DNA from: Sabethes cyaneus
Taxonomy: Eukaryota; Arthropoda; Insecta; Diptera; Culicidae
Reading direction: 5' to 3'
Assembly (NCBI RefSeq): GCF_943734655.1
Contig: NC_071354.1
Span: 31,214,847 to 31,278,846, forward strand
DNA length: 64,000 bases
Numbering within the stretch: position 1 is the stretch's first letter; the number at the start of each line of letters is the position of its first letter. Shown in pieces: positions 22,902 through 36,074 of this stretch. Made by a program: the position numbers and the translations under genes. The notes beneath the pieces are model-generated. The model did no database searches. It saw nothing but the letters and a program-made list of their open reading frames with translations, and was not told the origin of the DNA.

Positions 22902-23905
22902 CAGTGACGTTCCGATTTTGTCAGCTCTCGATTTTGACTACCCCCGATTTTATCAGCTTTTTATCCCGATTTCGTCAGCCTAGGCAATAGTATCGTAGCA
23001 ACTGGCCCTGCAATTGTTCTGCACTCTAACAGCTGGCTGCGAATCTGTCGTATAAGAACAGAAGGTCAAGTTTCGATAACGGAATTTAGCACCTAGGCTC
23101 TGCTTTGCTTTGTAAATTTTGTTTAACTTTTGTGCTTTTAAACATGATTTATAATACTTTTCAGCCTGCTTGAAAGTATTCTGATTCTCTGAGGTTTCGA
23201 ATAAACTAATGCCATCTTGCGAGTAATTCGGAGTCAAAATTAGGGTATTTTTATAGTAAAAGTTCTATAGTTCCTTAACAAGCAAAGATAGGGGTATACT
23301 ATATTCAGCAACGTTGTGTATTTTTACTATTTGTACAACTTTGTAGAACATGAAATAGTCATACAATAACTACAAAAACAGCTAAAATAGAAAAACTGAT
23401 TTTAACGATTTTTCATTTATGAGAAATAGGACTTTTCTATCGTTGCTGAAGAGATAGAAGGTTACTGTCTTCAGCAAAATTTCCTGTAATAATATGCTGT
23501 AAAACTTTGCAGAACACATCAATGTGTTATATTGAAACTGAAGAAAAATAAATCTTTTATTTCACTTTTAGGGAGATTAATCGAAATTTGAATTCTGCTG
23601 GACGATAGAACTTTTAATTTTAAGAAACTCTTCCAAAGGTTCCATAAACATAAAACCAAGCTTTCCCGTTCGAAGCTAATGCGCAGCAAAAAAGGTTCTG
23701 GGCCAGTGTGCTGTGCCCGGTTCATTGAGCTTTTGGTTGATCAATTGAGTGTTAAAATTTAATTTTTAGTAAAAGTCTTCGATATTGCAAGGTCTTAAGT
23801 CTTGAATTTTGAAAAAAACGAATTTTTTTTCTCGATTTCGTCAGTTTCCCCATTTTGTCAGCCCAAAATTCAACATGGGGGGCTGACAAAATCGGAACAT
23901 TACTG
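22902..23905. mobile_element. Pogo-like element with repeated CGATTTTGTCAGC motif, TA-flanked
   Basis: The left end CAGTGACGTTCCGATTTTGT and the right end (inward: CAGTAATGTTCCGATTTTGT) are inverted repeats of about 24 bp with TA outside. Inside the left end CGATTTTGTCAGC-type motifs occur four times, and near the right end they occur again. CAGT ends with TA flanks are typical of pogo elements. No transposase remains. A SINE-like segment (22978-23110) lies within it. Confidence 0.65.
22978..23110 (+). repeat. SINE fragment within the pogo-like element
   Basis: It carries the body part of the SINE seen at 1052: CTCTAACAGCTGGCTGCGAA then TCTGTCG, AGAAGGTCAAGTT, and a 3' end near TCTGCTTTGCTTTG. 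The tRNA-like head is missing. Confidence 0.55.
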
Positions 23906-23907
23906 TA

Positions 23908-25460
23908 TTGGAAGACAGAGAGATGCTCAAAAATCCAAGACGAAAAAATAGAAAGGTAGAGTAAAAGAAAGCAAAATATAGAATGTCAACAATAACATAA
24001 ACAAAATTCGACTTTTTTGTCGATACCGAAAATACAAATGTGAAAAAGGAAAATTTCGAAAAACAATCGAATGACAAAAAAACAAGAAGACAGAAAGACA
24101 GCAACACTGAGATAAAGCAATGAAAATGTAGAAAAATAGAAAGACAAAAAACAGTAAAACAAAGTAGACAAAAAGGTCAAAAAGATAAACTGATAAAGCA
24201 ACAGGAAGCCAAAAAAAAAGAGAACAGATAAACAAACTGAAGATGAGAAATATACGAGGTAGATAGACTAAAGGAGAAAATGTCGCAAAGAAAAATAGGC
24301 AGAAAAACCGAAAGCCAAAAAATCACAAATACAGAGCGACAGACGGACAGAAAGGCTGAAAATCAGAAAAACCGATTGGCCAAATGAAAGAAAGGCTGAG
24401 AGACCGAAAAGCGGAATGACCGAAAAATAGAAAGGATTGAAAGAAAGGAAATTGCAAATAAAAACAAACAGATAGACCTAAAGACAAAAATGTAGAAAAT
24501 AAGAAAACTAATGAAATGGAAAAATGGACATCAGGAAGACAGAAACCTAAATAAATGAAAGAACAGAAAGACACAAAGACACAAAGACACAAAAATAGAA
24601 CGACATGAACTTACAAAGTCAGTACGCAAAAGGAAAAGAGTAGATAGAAAGACTGAAGAATAAAACAAACTGAGAGAAAGGCCGAAAAGCTAAGTGGCTT
24701 AAAGACAGAAAGGCTGTGAGACTGACAAACGGAAAGACCTTAAAATAGTAAGCCAGGAAGATTAAAAAATTGTAAAGTGAAATAGACAGAAAGACCGCAA
24801 GACAAAGATGTATGAAGTTGAAAAAATAAAGAAATAGACAAATGGCATTTCGGCAGAGAGACAGAAATCTAAAGAAACGCAAGAACATGAAAGACATGAA
24901 AACACAAACTCAGAGACACAAAGACAGCAAAGTAGAAAAAAAGACCAAACAGCAAAAAGGTAAGAAAAAACAAAAACGCAAAAAGTCTAAAAGTAAATAA
25001 AACAAAACAGAAAGACAAAAAGGCCGAAAAACAGAAAAAATTGGGTTAAACAGAGAGATATATAGAGATAAAATGACTGAATTACCGCTAAAGAAAAAGA
25101 CAGAAAGATGAAAAGAAAGCAAAATAGAAAGACAGAAAGACGGAAACACAGCAAAAATACAAAAATGGAAGAAAAAGAAGTCGAAACTGAAAACAAAAGG
25201 TCAGAAAAACAGAAGTTTAGAAAGATCGAAGGACAGAAACATTGAGACACAAAGAAAACAGGAATCAGAAAGACAGGAGACGAAAATGCATGAGATAGAA
25301 ATATAGAAAGTCAGAAAGGCTGGACAATAGAAAGACAAAAGACCGACAGACAAAAAACAAGAAAGATTGAAAAAAAGAAACGCTGAACAACCGAAAGACA
25401 GAAATAACGGAAAAAAGAATGTCAAAAAGACAGAAATTCCGAAAAATAAAATGACAAAAT
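23908..25460. repeat. Degenerate purine-rich GACAGAAA array, part 2
   Basis: This is 1.5 kb of imperfect AGACAGAAA/AAAGACAGAAAG units. The - strand yields Phe/Leu/Ser-rich frames of up to 102 codons that look like membrane peptides but follow the repeat and are not conserved genes. Confidence 0.8.
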
Positions 25461-25464
25461 ATAA

Positions 25465-28400
25465 AAATTTATATCTTTTATCTGTTGCGTTATGAATGAT
25501 AGGTTAAACAACAAGGTATGACGTCGCACGGAAGTGCTTTTCGGCAATTTCCGTATTTTTTTACTCAGGACAATTCCCTTATTGCTTCTCTTCCCACAAT
25601 CCACGTACAATCGATTGCCTAGCAAAGCACTGTTCGTGACATTTTGAATCTATTTCATTGGCAATCTTCAGCAGGATACCATGCACCTGGCTGGCTGGCT
25701 GGCTGGCTGGCCGTGGGGGAAGGTGATTCCACCGGGAAATAGAAAAATAAGATGAAGATAAACAAACCAAATTCTTCCGCCTCGATTTTAGATTTCCAGC
25801 CAGTTCCGTTGATCATCGGTTGCCGGAAGAGTAGGGAAAAAGTCTATTATTCAAAAAGCAGCATGTTTTTGCTTGCTGGCACGTGTCACCATTTCCTCCC
25901 GGTGCCGCGGGGGGAAGGCAGACGAAACAGCTTTTAATTTGTTATTGCGAGGCACTTCGCAACGAAGCCAGCATTCCGCGAACAGCAACAGCAATAACAG
26001 CAACGGCAACAGCAACTAAAACATCCGTTCTAGATCCGTTTCAATTATCTGCGCTTAAAATTTAATCTCCTCGTGCATCATCACCGAACTGCAGCAACCG
26101 CTTCGGGCTCAGGAGCTCTAGGTTGGCGGGAGAAAGAGAACGAAACAATAACATTCTGTGCACAGCACACAGAGGGTAGGTTAGGTATGTTGATGCTGGT
26201 GCTGGCATGCGAAAGATGCTCCAAGAGACATAAATAAACTTTGCACTGCTGCTGCTGCGGTGGCAGTCGGATTTTCCACTCCAACATCCGGCGCTGCGGT
26301 GCGGTGGCGACGCTGAAAAGCTTCCAACTTCAGCACTCAAGCAAGACCGACTACAGCAGTTGCCACTGTGTATGTGCATCACGTAACAGCTGGCTATGCA
26401 AACAATAGAAAGCGAAATTGAAACAGTAATTAAAACACCGCAAAACAGTACAAACTTGTGCTCTTCACCTAATCCTAATCCTGACCCGACGGCATATGGG
26501 AATACTCATATGAAATCCGAAAAAAAAATCAAACTCTTCCCTAATGTTCCTTGGCAGTTCCGGGTATAAAATGAAATCGCAATCAAATCTAATGGTGGCA
26601 GCAACGGTGGAACTGTGCGAAACGAAACGAAACCGGTCCGGGAGCGCTTGCTGAATCGTAAAAGGTGAACCACGCACGGCATGGCAACGAAACGAATGCA
26701 AATCGTAATCCCGTTATGAGCCCTTGAGAGCACTCGCACTCCGCATCCATACATATATGTGTTCGCTCCCGTGCTGTGAGACAATGAAGCAATTCAACTT
26801 GAAACTCGTCGTCGTCGCTCGCTCACTCGTTCCTGGTCCTGCGTATCCTGTTGCTGCCTCCGGTCGGTTGGTCGGTTTTGTTTCTGTTTCGTCGTAACTA
26901 ACTCAGATCCCGGTCAGTCCGTGGCAAAGCCACGGTTGCCATTAAGCCAAATAAATCAAGAGCTAAGCTTAATATCTTCCAGATATTTGGCAATGTGCTA
27001 GAATTCAACGAGATTTTTGTTTGTCCGTTTTGCAAAGAAAAGGTCATAACTTCTGGTTTCCGACAAAATATCACATCTGCTGGTGAGCAAAATTGGCAAG
27101 GTGTTTCCCGGAAAACGCCTTCCCGTCGGACAAATTGACCGCCAGATTTTTGCCAGACAAGAGATTTATTTATATTTAGCAAATTTCCGGGAAAATCTAT
27201 TGGCAACCCTGCGGCAGAGAGCTGTTGCATCGCGTACATATTACATATAGCGGTCTGAGAGTGTTTTTCCATTGTGTACTGCAGCAGGTTGGCACTGCCA
27301 ACAAACGTAAATGTTCCGTCAAATTGGATTTGCATCTAAACTATCAAACTGGGAATACGTCGTTTACATATGGGTTCACTGAATCTTTTCCCTGACCCAC
27401 CGGCACCGGCACTCGGCACACGGTTCACAGTTCGCCTATGAGTACGTAGCAATATATTTGATACTAAGCTACTAATCCAGGCCGCTCACTTAACTCGGCT
27501 AAAGTCAGGTAGAAGTGTAGTGCACCGACGAGCGGAGCGTGGATTTTAATTTACGTGAAATTAGTAATAAATGAGTTCGAGTAGTACCTAACGATAATTT
27601 ACTACGAATATGGTTGCTAATTGCTTTCAGTAGCACTTTTATTTAATTTTCAAAATTATTTCCCATGAAATCGCTATTCTCTCTTCGGGTCCTGATTTCT
27701 TTGTAAATTATCGCTGTATGCTGTATGCTTGTCGTACTCTAGTTTGGGTGGGTGGGGACTAGTTGCACCTACATAAGTTTGAAGTACTTTTACCTAAGCT
27801 TCAAGATGGAGCAGTGACTACGTCTCCACTTGCCCCATTCTATCCTTCGTGAAGAGTTTGTGAAAGCAAGGAAAAATAAAGTTTAAAATGCAACAAACAA
27901 AAGTTGAGTTTGAAAATGTAATTATTAAGAAATTTTAAAAGTAAATTGTCTATAGCTCTGCACTCGATGAGGATGAAAATTTTATTTCTTTGGCAAAGTT
28001 GCTTATTGTAACATGTTAGACATTTTTGTCGAAGAAACCGTGTCTCTGCCACCTAACACAAGAAAGTTAGCCATGACCAACTTTGAAATTTTTTGCTAAT
28101 GGGGGCAAGCATAAAAATTTCGCTAGAAAAATTCCAACCTCATTACACCTCATTCCTCAGATATTTTTACATAAAACTTCATGTATCACCAGAATTTCTT
28201 AATAGTGTTGCCAGCTTTTCGGCTTTCCGTACTCAGACGAACAAAAAAGATTTGCACAGAATCGCTGAGGTTCCTCGGATAAGAATCTTGTGGACCAAAA
28301 TCTGCATAGGATTCGTACAGAATGGCTTGCTTATAGAGCCAGAGATTTTTGTACGAGAATTCAACAGGCGAATCCCCGGGTTACCTATAACTCGGTAAAG

Positions 28401-29757
28401 GCATCGCCTTTACTATGAATGAGGAATCCTCGGGTTTCGGAAAGCACTGGTGTGTTGGTAAGGGTACTGAACAAGTTAATTGAGAGGGAGCTTCAACCGG
28501 CACCAAATTGGGTTATCAACACCCATTAATCCGAACAAATCTTTTAACACTTTTCATACCGTTGCACAATGGGCAAAAACGAGCTCGTAATCCTAAGAAT
28601 TGGAAGCCGCTGGTTTGGAATATTACAAGATACCTATTCTTATGCAAAAAGTGCAGGAAATCGATTTGTGATAGTTTCATCTTGCGCAGACTTCGAGAAA
28701 TGGTCCATTTTGCCCGAATAACCCCAAAAATCATGATAAAAGCTAATACTGTTTAAAGTATAAAAACTTATTTGCCGTTAGTGAAATATACTCAAATAGC
28801 TTTAAAACGTTGTCAAAACGTCAGAAGAAACAAATCCCATTCATTCCATACTGTGCGGAATGCAAGAATAGTCCATGTTGCCCAATTCATCCCTGAACAC
28901 ATGGTAAAACCTAATTAAAACGATTAAAACTAATTCAAAGACAGGGAAATAAACTCGAATAGCACCAATACATTACGTGATCGTGTGATATTGCGCCGAA
29001 ACGTGAAGTTTTTCGCATGTAGTGTCTTTAAAAACATTTCTTGGTAAAATAAGCCCCTTCTTGTGAGAGAAATCTTTGGGTGATTAATTCCCTTAAAAGT
29101 GAGATACGAAATTTATTTTCTCGTATATTCGAGATACAGGTCTGGTACTTTCGGCAAAGTTGTAGTAAATATCAATACAAACTAATTTGTCAAAGACACC
29201 ATATCTCTTCATTGAAATTATCTATGAAGCGTTTTTCGTGGACAAACCCTTTAAAACATTAAAGAATGTCCCTGACTTATTCTGGTCACTTTTTACGTGT
29301 TTATAGTGTTTTAGAAAGTTGTTTATATTGCTAAAATCAACGTTTCTGTAGAACATTATTATATGTTATTTTCTAAAGTTTCGGAGATTTTGAGCATTTA
29401 TGGTGAAAAATAGCACTTTTTTAAGCTTAAATATTTTCCAAGGTGGCAAATGGTGGCAGTTCAAACAAATCCTACTTAAAAGTATAACAGAAAACCTATA
29501 AAAGCAAGTGTCAATTGACTGTATCTGTTTGTATTCTTAAAAGTTATAGTTGTTTTAAAAATCCATCTCAGTTAAGTGTACAGAACAATTATACTGTTCT
29601 TCGGATGCAATAAACGCCATTTTGTTTACGTTGATAATCTCTTTCTAACAAATTAACTTGCCAGCAATTTTTTCGCTAATTTTCGAGTCGAAAATGAATG
29701 TAGACTTAAAATTATTTGACGCAATTAATAAGAGAAAAGCTTCCAAATAACTAACTT
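25465..29757. other. Largely unique intronic sequence
   Basis: A GGCT microsatellite (25689-25711), a CAACAG-rich stretch (25981-26016) and balanced-composition unique DNA up to about 27.5 kb. From 27.6 to 29.75 kb it is AT-rich with old repeats (28.45-28.92 kb has a repeated GTCCATTTTGCCC-like unit). Frames of 60-145 codons on both strands show no domain, and no exon was recognised. Confidence 0.4.
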
Positions 29758-29862
29758 CCCTCCATTAATTGTAGAACCATCGTTTCAAAAAAAAATATTA
29801 CTATTAACGCCTGGCCGCAGTTCAAGATCAAAGACTGAAAACACGAGTTTGATCAATTTCAT
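29758..29862 (+). repeat. 105-bp repeat, copy 1 (direct repeat of 32269-32370)
   Basis: The shared order is AATTGTAGAACCATCGTT, an A-run, ATTAA(C/T)GC, then GACTGAAAACACGAGTTTG. The two copies are in the same orientation and lie outside the TA-flanked element at 29955-31856. Confidence 0.65.
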
Positions 29863-29954
29863 AGGAACGGAGCCTTTCTCCGAAAAGCCGCGCTGAGAGT
29901 CGCGACTAACACGCTGACAGGTGACTTGCCTTACAAGTCGTAAGGGGCTGCATA

Positions 29955-31856
29955 CCCAAGTAACAAAGTTCATTTTAAGGTGCACTTGAAGAGGTTTCCA
30001 GCATTTTCTTCTTAAAACCGATCATAAATCTTATAATTCTACAAAATTGTGATAAAACAGCCATAAAACCCTTATAAAACTAGGGAGGCCCACACTAAAG
30101 AAGGTTCTCAAGAATAATTCCAAAGGTCCTTTTAAAACTCGTAATTTTTATCGATACCTATTTATAGTGACTTTCAAGAGTCGCTTGAAACTAGAAGAAA
30201 ACCATCACAAGTGTTGCTGATTTTATGGTTGTCTTCTCAAAGAACGCTTGCAAGACAACATACACTTTTCGCAGTCTTAAAGTTTTTAATTGACTGAGAG
30301 CTGTAAGAGAAAAAAGCATTCACAAAATGGATATAAATGAAAATTGAAAATAAAAATGGTAACAAAAGCAGCTGCTTTGTTGCCCATAAATAAAAAAAAT
30401 CATGCCACGCTCAATTTGTCGATGTTTTATGACATGAAAGTTATAAAATTTTAACGCGCCGGTTATTTTTGCTAGATTATTGAAAAATATAATTAATAAA
30501 AAAAATTCAATAATTTCATTAAAAAGTTGATAGCTACCAAAATTTTTAACAAATTGCGGCGAAAAGCCTTTTATATGTTCAAACATTTATTTAAAAAGAT
30601 AAGATCACTTATGGTATTGCAAAACACTATATTTATAAACGCCCATATGCAATTGGCTACAGTTTCAAAAGCAGCCAAAACAGTCCTGTTCGCCATTTTT
30701 TCAATGGTTTTATCTAAATCTACCAGAAAGCGTTTCTTAGACTAACATTTCTTGTACAAGACAAAGAAAACTTTTCCTAGAGGGCAATAAGTTCATCTAT
30801 ACTTATTGCATTCTTGAAGAAGACAAACTGCGCTTGCATAAGAATTGTTAGAATTACTTAAGGGAACCAAGCTTTTCGCAACCATTCTAGTATAAACAAA
30901 GAAAACGTCAACGACGTGTCGATTTTTGTGCTGGAGATTCATATACTTCCCCTTAGGGCGATAATTTCAAAGTACAGCAGACATGTTGATTGTCAATATA
31001 AATTGATTTTCAAAATTAAAAGAGGACTGCACGACAGTTCCATGCGGAAAATTTATTCTACAGAATTTTTTATACACTTTATCGTTTTCATCGCTTTTAC
31101 AAAATACGCTTCAATTGCTTCGATCCCTTCAATCATTTTCCAAACAAAGATACTAACTAGTGATATAGAGGTGATTCAGTTTAAAAAATACAAACAACTC
31201 TAAAGGAAACCCGCACCGTCTCCGGCAAAACACAATCGAACCAAATTGATCTAATTACGTAGAAATCTACCACTGATAAATCATCACCGGCACCGTTGCC
31301 CCAGCTCTGCTGCTCTCGTCATTCATTTTGTGACTCCGCTGATTGTTTATATGAAAGAGTTTTCAAAATGATCGGCCGATTTTTGCTTAATTTCCGCTTG
31401 AAAGATCCATATTTTTTCAATTTTCTCCTGGTTCAGCCATCCGTTTTGACAGATCAGTTGTTTACGTTAGAATGTTCTTTCTTAAGAGTATGATTTCTGT
31501 TTCAAGAATACACGGTTTTAAGAGAGTTTTATGGCAGTATTGTTGAGATAAACCAATCTTGCAGAAGAATGTCATAAATTTTTGTCAAATCTATTGCTAA
31601 ACTTTAAGGAGCGTCGTTTTTAAGCATAAATCAAGTATTCCTTAAAACTGCTTATAAGGTGAATTACACTTATTGACAATACAGTTTTATGCGTGTTTCT
31701 TCAAGTCTCCTTCAGTCATACTTCAGAAATATTAATCAAATAAGATAAAATTCACTTGGGGAAAAACATTATAAAATCTGATACACTTAGCAATGCTTTG
31801 ATAAAACTACTATAAGAAATGAATAAGACCAATTGGCTTTTGGATTGTTACTTGGG
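29955..31856. mobile_element. TA-flanked element with CCCAAGTAACAA inverted ends
   Basis: TACCCAAGTAACAA at 29953-29966 and TTGTTACTTGGGTA at 31845-31858 are exact inverted repeats with TA outermost. The interior (1.9 kb) is AT-rich; frames of 65-95 codons show no transposase motif. It resembles, in end type, the MITEs at 20245 and 63349. Confidence 0.65.
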
Positions 31857-31899
31857 TAGTGTCGTCGTCCTGAAAGTAAAAAAAAGTTAGATTAAAACT

Positions 31900-32160
31900 T
31901 CTTGGGCGGTGGTTTCTACAGTAGAAGGAGGAAGAGGCACAATTTGTGTGTCTAAAGACAACCCAAACCAGATACGTCGCTACATTAATAAGCGGGTTGC
32001 GCAGTCTCCTTTTGTCCAGCACCTCTATGGTTCAAAGGTACACGGGTACCAGCGAGCCAAACGAGGGTGTTGTGGGTTCAAATCCGGTTGTAATCTCTGA
32101 TTATAGTTTGGTTCGACCCATGCACCTTCCAGCGTTGGACAAAAGGTAGAAGGTAGGAGT
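31900..32160 (+). repeat. tRNA-like SINE sequence
   Basis: ACCAGCGAGCCAAACGAGGG near 32048 followed by GTGGGTTCAAATCCGGTT near 32070 has the spacing of pol III A- and B-box regions of tRNA-derived SINEs. It does not fold into a clear tRNA by eye. The 105-bp repeat at 32269 may be its 3' portion. Confidence 0.4.
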
Positions 32161-32268
32161 CACAACGGCAATTTTCTAAGCGTAGCTACCGATTACAATC
32201 CACCCCCCCTCCCGCCCCACTTACTTTCCACTCCATTCCCAAAATTTTCATTACTTTCCCCTATCGTC

Positions 32269-32370
32269 CCTCCGTCAATTGTAGAACCATCGTTAAAAAA
32301 AAAAATTAATATTAATGCGCGACCGCATTTCAAGGTCGGAGACTGAAAACACGAGTTTGGTCAATGTCTT
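32269..32370 (+). repeat. 105-bp repeat, copy 2
   Basis: Direct-repeat partner of 29758-29862, with the same GTAGAACCATCGTT and GACTGAAAACACGAGTTTG blocks. Confidence 0.65.
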
Positions 32371-34345
32371 TTTGTTGTTTATTTTCTTTTCGTTGTCTTT
32401 TTGATCCCTTTTTGTTATCTTTGTTGTGCTATTTTATTAAAGGTTTGTTGTTTGGCACCTTTTTGAAATATATTTTATTTTGATTTCCGCTTTGTTACTT
32501 TTTTGTTATCTTTATGTAATCTTTATGCGGTTTTTTCTCTGTACTTTCGTTGCTTGCTGTTGTCGTTTTGTAGTCTCTTTGTTATCTTTTTGAAGTTTAT
32601 TGTTAAGTTTTTGATGTCTTTTTCTGTTTTGTCTTTTGTCTTCGTCTTGTCGCTTGTCTTTGTATTAATATTGATTTAGATTTAGGTCTTGATCTTGGTC
32701 TTGGCCTTATGGTCTTAATCTTGGTATCGGGATTTGTTTTGATCTTATATTTTGTCTTGATCCTGGTCCTGGTCTTGGCCGTGACCTTGATCGTGGTCTT
32801 GGTTTGTGCCTTGGTCGTGATCCTGGTCTTGATCTTGGTCCTGGTCTTGATCTTGGTTTTGATCTTGGTCTAGGCCTTGGCCTTATGGTCTTAGTCTTGG
32901 TATTGGTCTTGCTCTTGGTTTTGGTCTTGGTCCTGGTCCTAGTCTTGGTCTTGGCCGTGGCGTTGATCTTTATCTTGGTCTGTGTTTTGGTCTTGTTCTT
33001 GATTTTTCTTTTGGTCCTGGTCCTGGCCGTAACTTCGATCTTGGTCTTGGTCCTGGTCCTGGTCTTGGTCCTGGTACTGGTTTTGGTCTTGGTCTGGGGT
33101 TCTGGTCTTTATCTTGGTTTTGGTCTTATTCCTGGTCTTCTAAGTCTTGGTTTTGGTCTTGCGGTCTTGGTCTTAGAATCTTGGTCTTGGAGTCGGTCGT
33201 GATCTTGCCGTCTTGGTGTTGCTCTTGATCTTGGTTTTGATCTTGTTCTTGATCTAGTTTTGTGTATGGATCTTGGTCATGGTCTTGATTTTGATCTACG
33301 TCTTGGTCTTGGATTAGATCTTGGTCTTGGCCGTGGGCTTGATATTGGTCTTGGTCTTAGACATAATCTTGGGCGTGATCTTGGTCTTAGTTTTGGCTTT
33401 AGCCTTGGTCTTGGGCTTGATCTTAGTTTTGACCTTGGCCTTTTGGTCTTAATCTTGGTCTTGATCTTTGTCTTGGTCTTGGGCTTGACCTTGAACGTGA
33501 TCTTGCGGTATTGGTCTTCTAGTCGGTCGTAGTCTTGCGATCTTGATCTTGATCTTTGTCTTGGTCTTGGTCTTGGCCTTGATCGCGATCTTGCGGACTT
33601 GGTCTTGATCTTTGTCTTGGTCTTGGTCGTGATTTGGTTTTGGTCATGGTCTTGATTTTGACTTAGGTCATGGTTTTAGTTTTGGCCTTGGGCTTGATCT
33701 TGGTCTTGATCGTGATTTAGATCTTGGTTTTGGTCTTGGCTTTGGCTTTGACCTTGGTCTTGGGCTTGATCTTGGTCTTGGTTTTGGTTTTGCCCTTGGT
33801 CTTTGGCTTAATCTTGATCTGGTTTTGGCCTTTTGGTCTTAATCTTGATCTTAGCCTTGGCCGAAGCCTAGATCTTGATCTTGGCCTGGATCTTAGTCTT
33901 GGTTTTGGCTGTGGCCTTGGTCTTGGGCTTGATCATGGTCTTGGTTTTGATTTAGGTTTTGGTCTTGGTCTTGATATTAACCTAGGTCTTGGTCTTGGTC
34001 TTGTCCTTGGCTGTGGCTTTGATCTTAATCTTGGGGTCTTTATCCTATGGTCTTGATCTTAGAGGCTTGGTCTTGAAGTTCGCCGTGGTCGTTCAGTCTT
34101 GGTTTTGATTTTTGCCTTTGTCTTTGTCGTGGTAATGGTCTTGGTCTTGGTCTTGTTCTTGGTTTTGACTTTGATCTTTGCCTTGATCTTGGTCTTGATG
34201 TTGATCTTGGTCTTGGTTTCGGTCTTGAACAGTATCTTGATATTAGCCTTCAACGTGACTAAGGTGTTATTGGTCCTTGGCTTTATCTTGACACCTTATT
34301 CTCAGCATATATTTCGGTGCGGGTCTTGATCCTAGATCTTAGTTT
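32366..34345 (+). repeat. TTTTGTTGTC stretch followed by a TTGGTC hexamer array
   Basis: 32366-32660 is degenerate TTTTGTTGTCTTT sequence. 32672-34345 is an array of diverged TTGGTC/CTTGGTCTTGAT hexamers. Frames of 76-132 codons in it (Leu/Val/Gly repeats) are artefacts. The same pair of blocks in reverse orientation lies at 38635-41620. Confidence 0.85.
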
Positions 34346-34870
34346 TTGTCTCAACCTTGATTTTGAATTCAATCAAATAACACACCATGAAGCATATAGG
34401 CAAAATTTAGCTAAAATATGGACAAAACTTTGAAGTTTATGTTAAATGCGATAAAATTTGAAATAAATGAAATGGCATTGAAACCAGAAAAGAAAGAATA
34501 TCTATAGACAATTTACACAAAACTAAATCAAAACTAACTATAGCTGAGACGGTTAATACATTATTAAGCCAAATTAAACATTCATAATAAAACAAAACTG
34601 AAACAAGATCAATTTCAGTTCAGTTGAGCAAAAATCTGATTTAATTCAGTTTGATAGAAAAAATCGAATGTTTATACCGTACTATTTTGAATCTAGAGGA
34701 ATCAAAAGGGAATCGTAATAAAATTAGCACATTTTTAGACCAAAATAAACTAAGTGAGATACCAGAGATAAAGCAGCGCTAATATTTAAATGGAATATCA
34801 TAATTGCACTGAGATGAGATAACACTGACATAAAATTTGGCATAAATTTATATATATTTATATATATATA
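34346..34870. other. AT-rich unassigned sequence
   Basis: AT-rich with no ORF, ending in a TATATATTTATATATATATA run just before the C-rich element. I see nothing else. Confidence 0.4.
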
Positions 34871-36070
34871 CTAGCTGACTCGACAAACTTCGTATTGCCA
34901 CAAATTAACCTGTGTTGTGCATAAATCATGAATCTCGGATGATCTTTGTCACAATCTCGAATTTTGCAAGCCCCCCAGTGGGCGGCGCTTCCGACGGCGG
35001 GTCACCGACAACACTCGCGACCGTCTCGTCCTGAATGATCTAGTGTTACTATAGATAGTTTTTGTGGTCTTGTATTGACTAATGTTTTATGGAAGAGTCT
35101 CGAATTTCTCGAATTCGATTAGTTTTTGAGTTTCGCAAAAATTTCTGTTTTATTTGTATGAGAGTCCATATCCCCCTACCACAGGCGTGAGAGGTCTCTA
35201 ACTATCGTAAAATGAATTCAAGACTCCAAAATCTCCCACATGCCAAATTTGGTTCCATTTGCTTGATTAGTTCTCAAGTTATAAGGAAATTTGAATTTCA
35301 TTTGTATGGGAGCTCCCCTCTTAAAAGGGGAAGGGGTCGTAATTCACCATAGAAAAAATTTCTGCCATCTAAAACTCCCACATGCCAAATTTGGTTCCAT
35401 TTGATTGATTAGCTCTCGAGATAAGAGGAAATTTGCATTTCATTTGTATAGGAGCCCACCCCCTCTTAAAGTGGGGAAATCCATAGAAAATATACCATAG
35501 AAAATATTCTTGCCTACAAAAACACCCACTTGATAAATTTGGTTCCATTTGCTTGATTAGTTCTAGAGTTATGAGGAAATTTGTATTTTATTTGTGTAGA
35601 AGCACCCCCTCTTAAAGTTGGGAGGGGTCCTAATTCACCATAGAAAATATTTTTGCCTCCAGAAACCTCCACATGCCAAATTTGGTTCCATTTGCTTGAT
35701 TAGTTCTCGAGTTATGAGGAAATTTGTATGGAAGCCCCCCCTTTTAAAGAGGAGAGGAGTTATAATTCCCCTTATAAAGAGGGGAGGGGTCTCAATTTAC
35801 CATAGAATAAATTCTTGTCACCGGAAACACCCACATGCCAAATTTTGTTGTATTTGCTTGATTAGTTGTCGAGTTATCCAGAAATTTGTGTTTCATTTGT
35901 ATGGGAGCCCCCCCTCTTAGTGGGGGGAGGGGTTTCTAACCATCACTAAAATCTTTCCTGGCCCCAAAAAACCTCTACATGCATATTTTCATGCCGATTG
36001 GTTCAGTAGTTTTCGATTCTATAAGAACATACAGACAGACAGACAGAAATCCTAATTAAAAGGTATAGAT
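34871..36070 (+). repeat. Dispersed element with tandem C-rich modules (copy 1)
   Basis: The left part begins CTAGCTGACTCGACAAACTTCG, a head seen on dispersed insect repeats. From 35135 about six diverged modules of 130-150 bp follow: CCACATGCCAAATTTGG, TTTGCTTGATTAGTTCTC, GAGTTATGAGGAAATTTG, TTTGTATGGGAGCCCCCC, CTCTTAAAG. The array ends CATACAGACAGACAGACAG...AGGTATAGAT. The frames in it (for example 35618-35920) are by-products. Confidence 0.7.
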
Positions 36071-36074
36071 ATAA

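Noticed and set aside
23841..25425. Phe/Leu/Ser-rich hydrophobic frames on the - strand
   Set aside because: They arise from the purine-rich GACAGAAA array.
32030..32110. Possible functional tRNA gene
   Set aside because: A- and B-box-like parts are present, but no full cloverleaf or anticodon arm can be drawn; a tRNA-derived SINE fits better.
32804..34329. Leu/Val/Gly-rich frames that look like membrane proteins
   Set aside because: They follow the TTGGTC hexamer array in frame; the repeat explains them.
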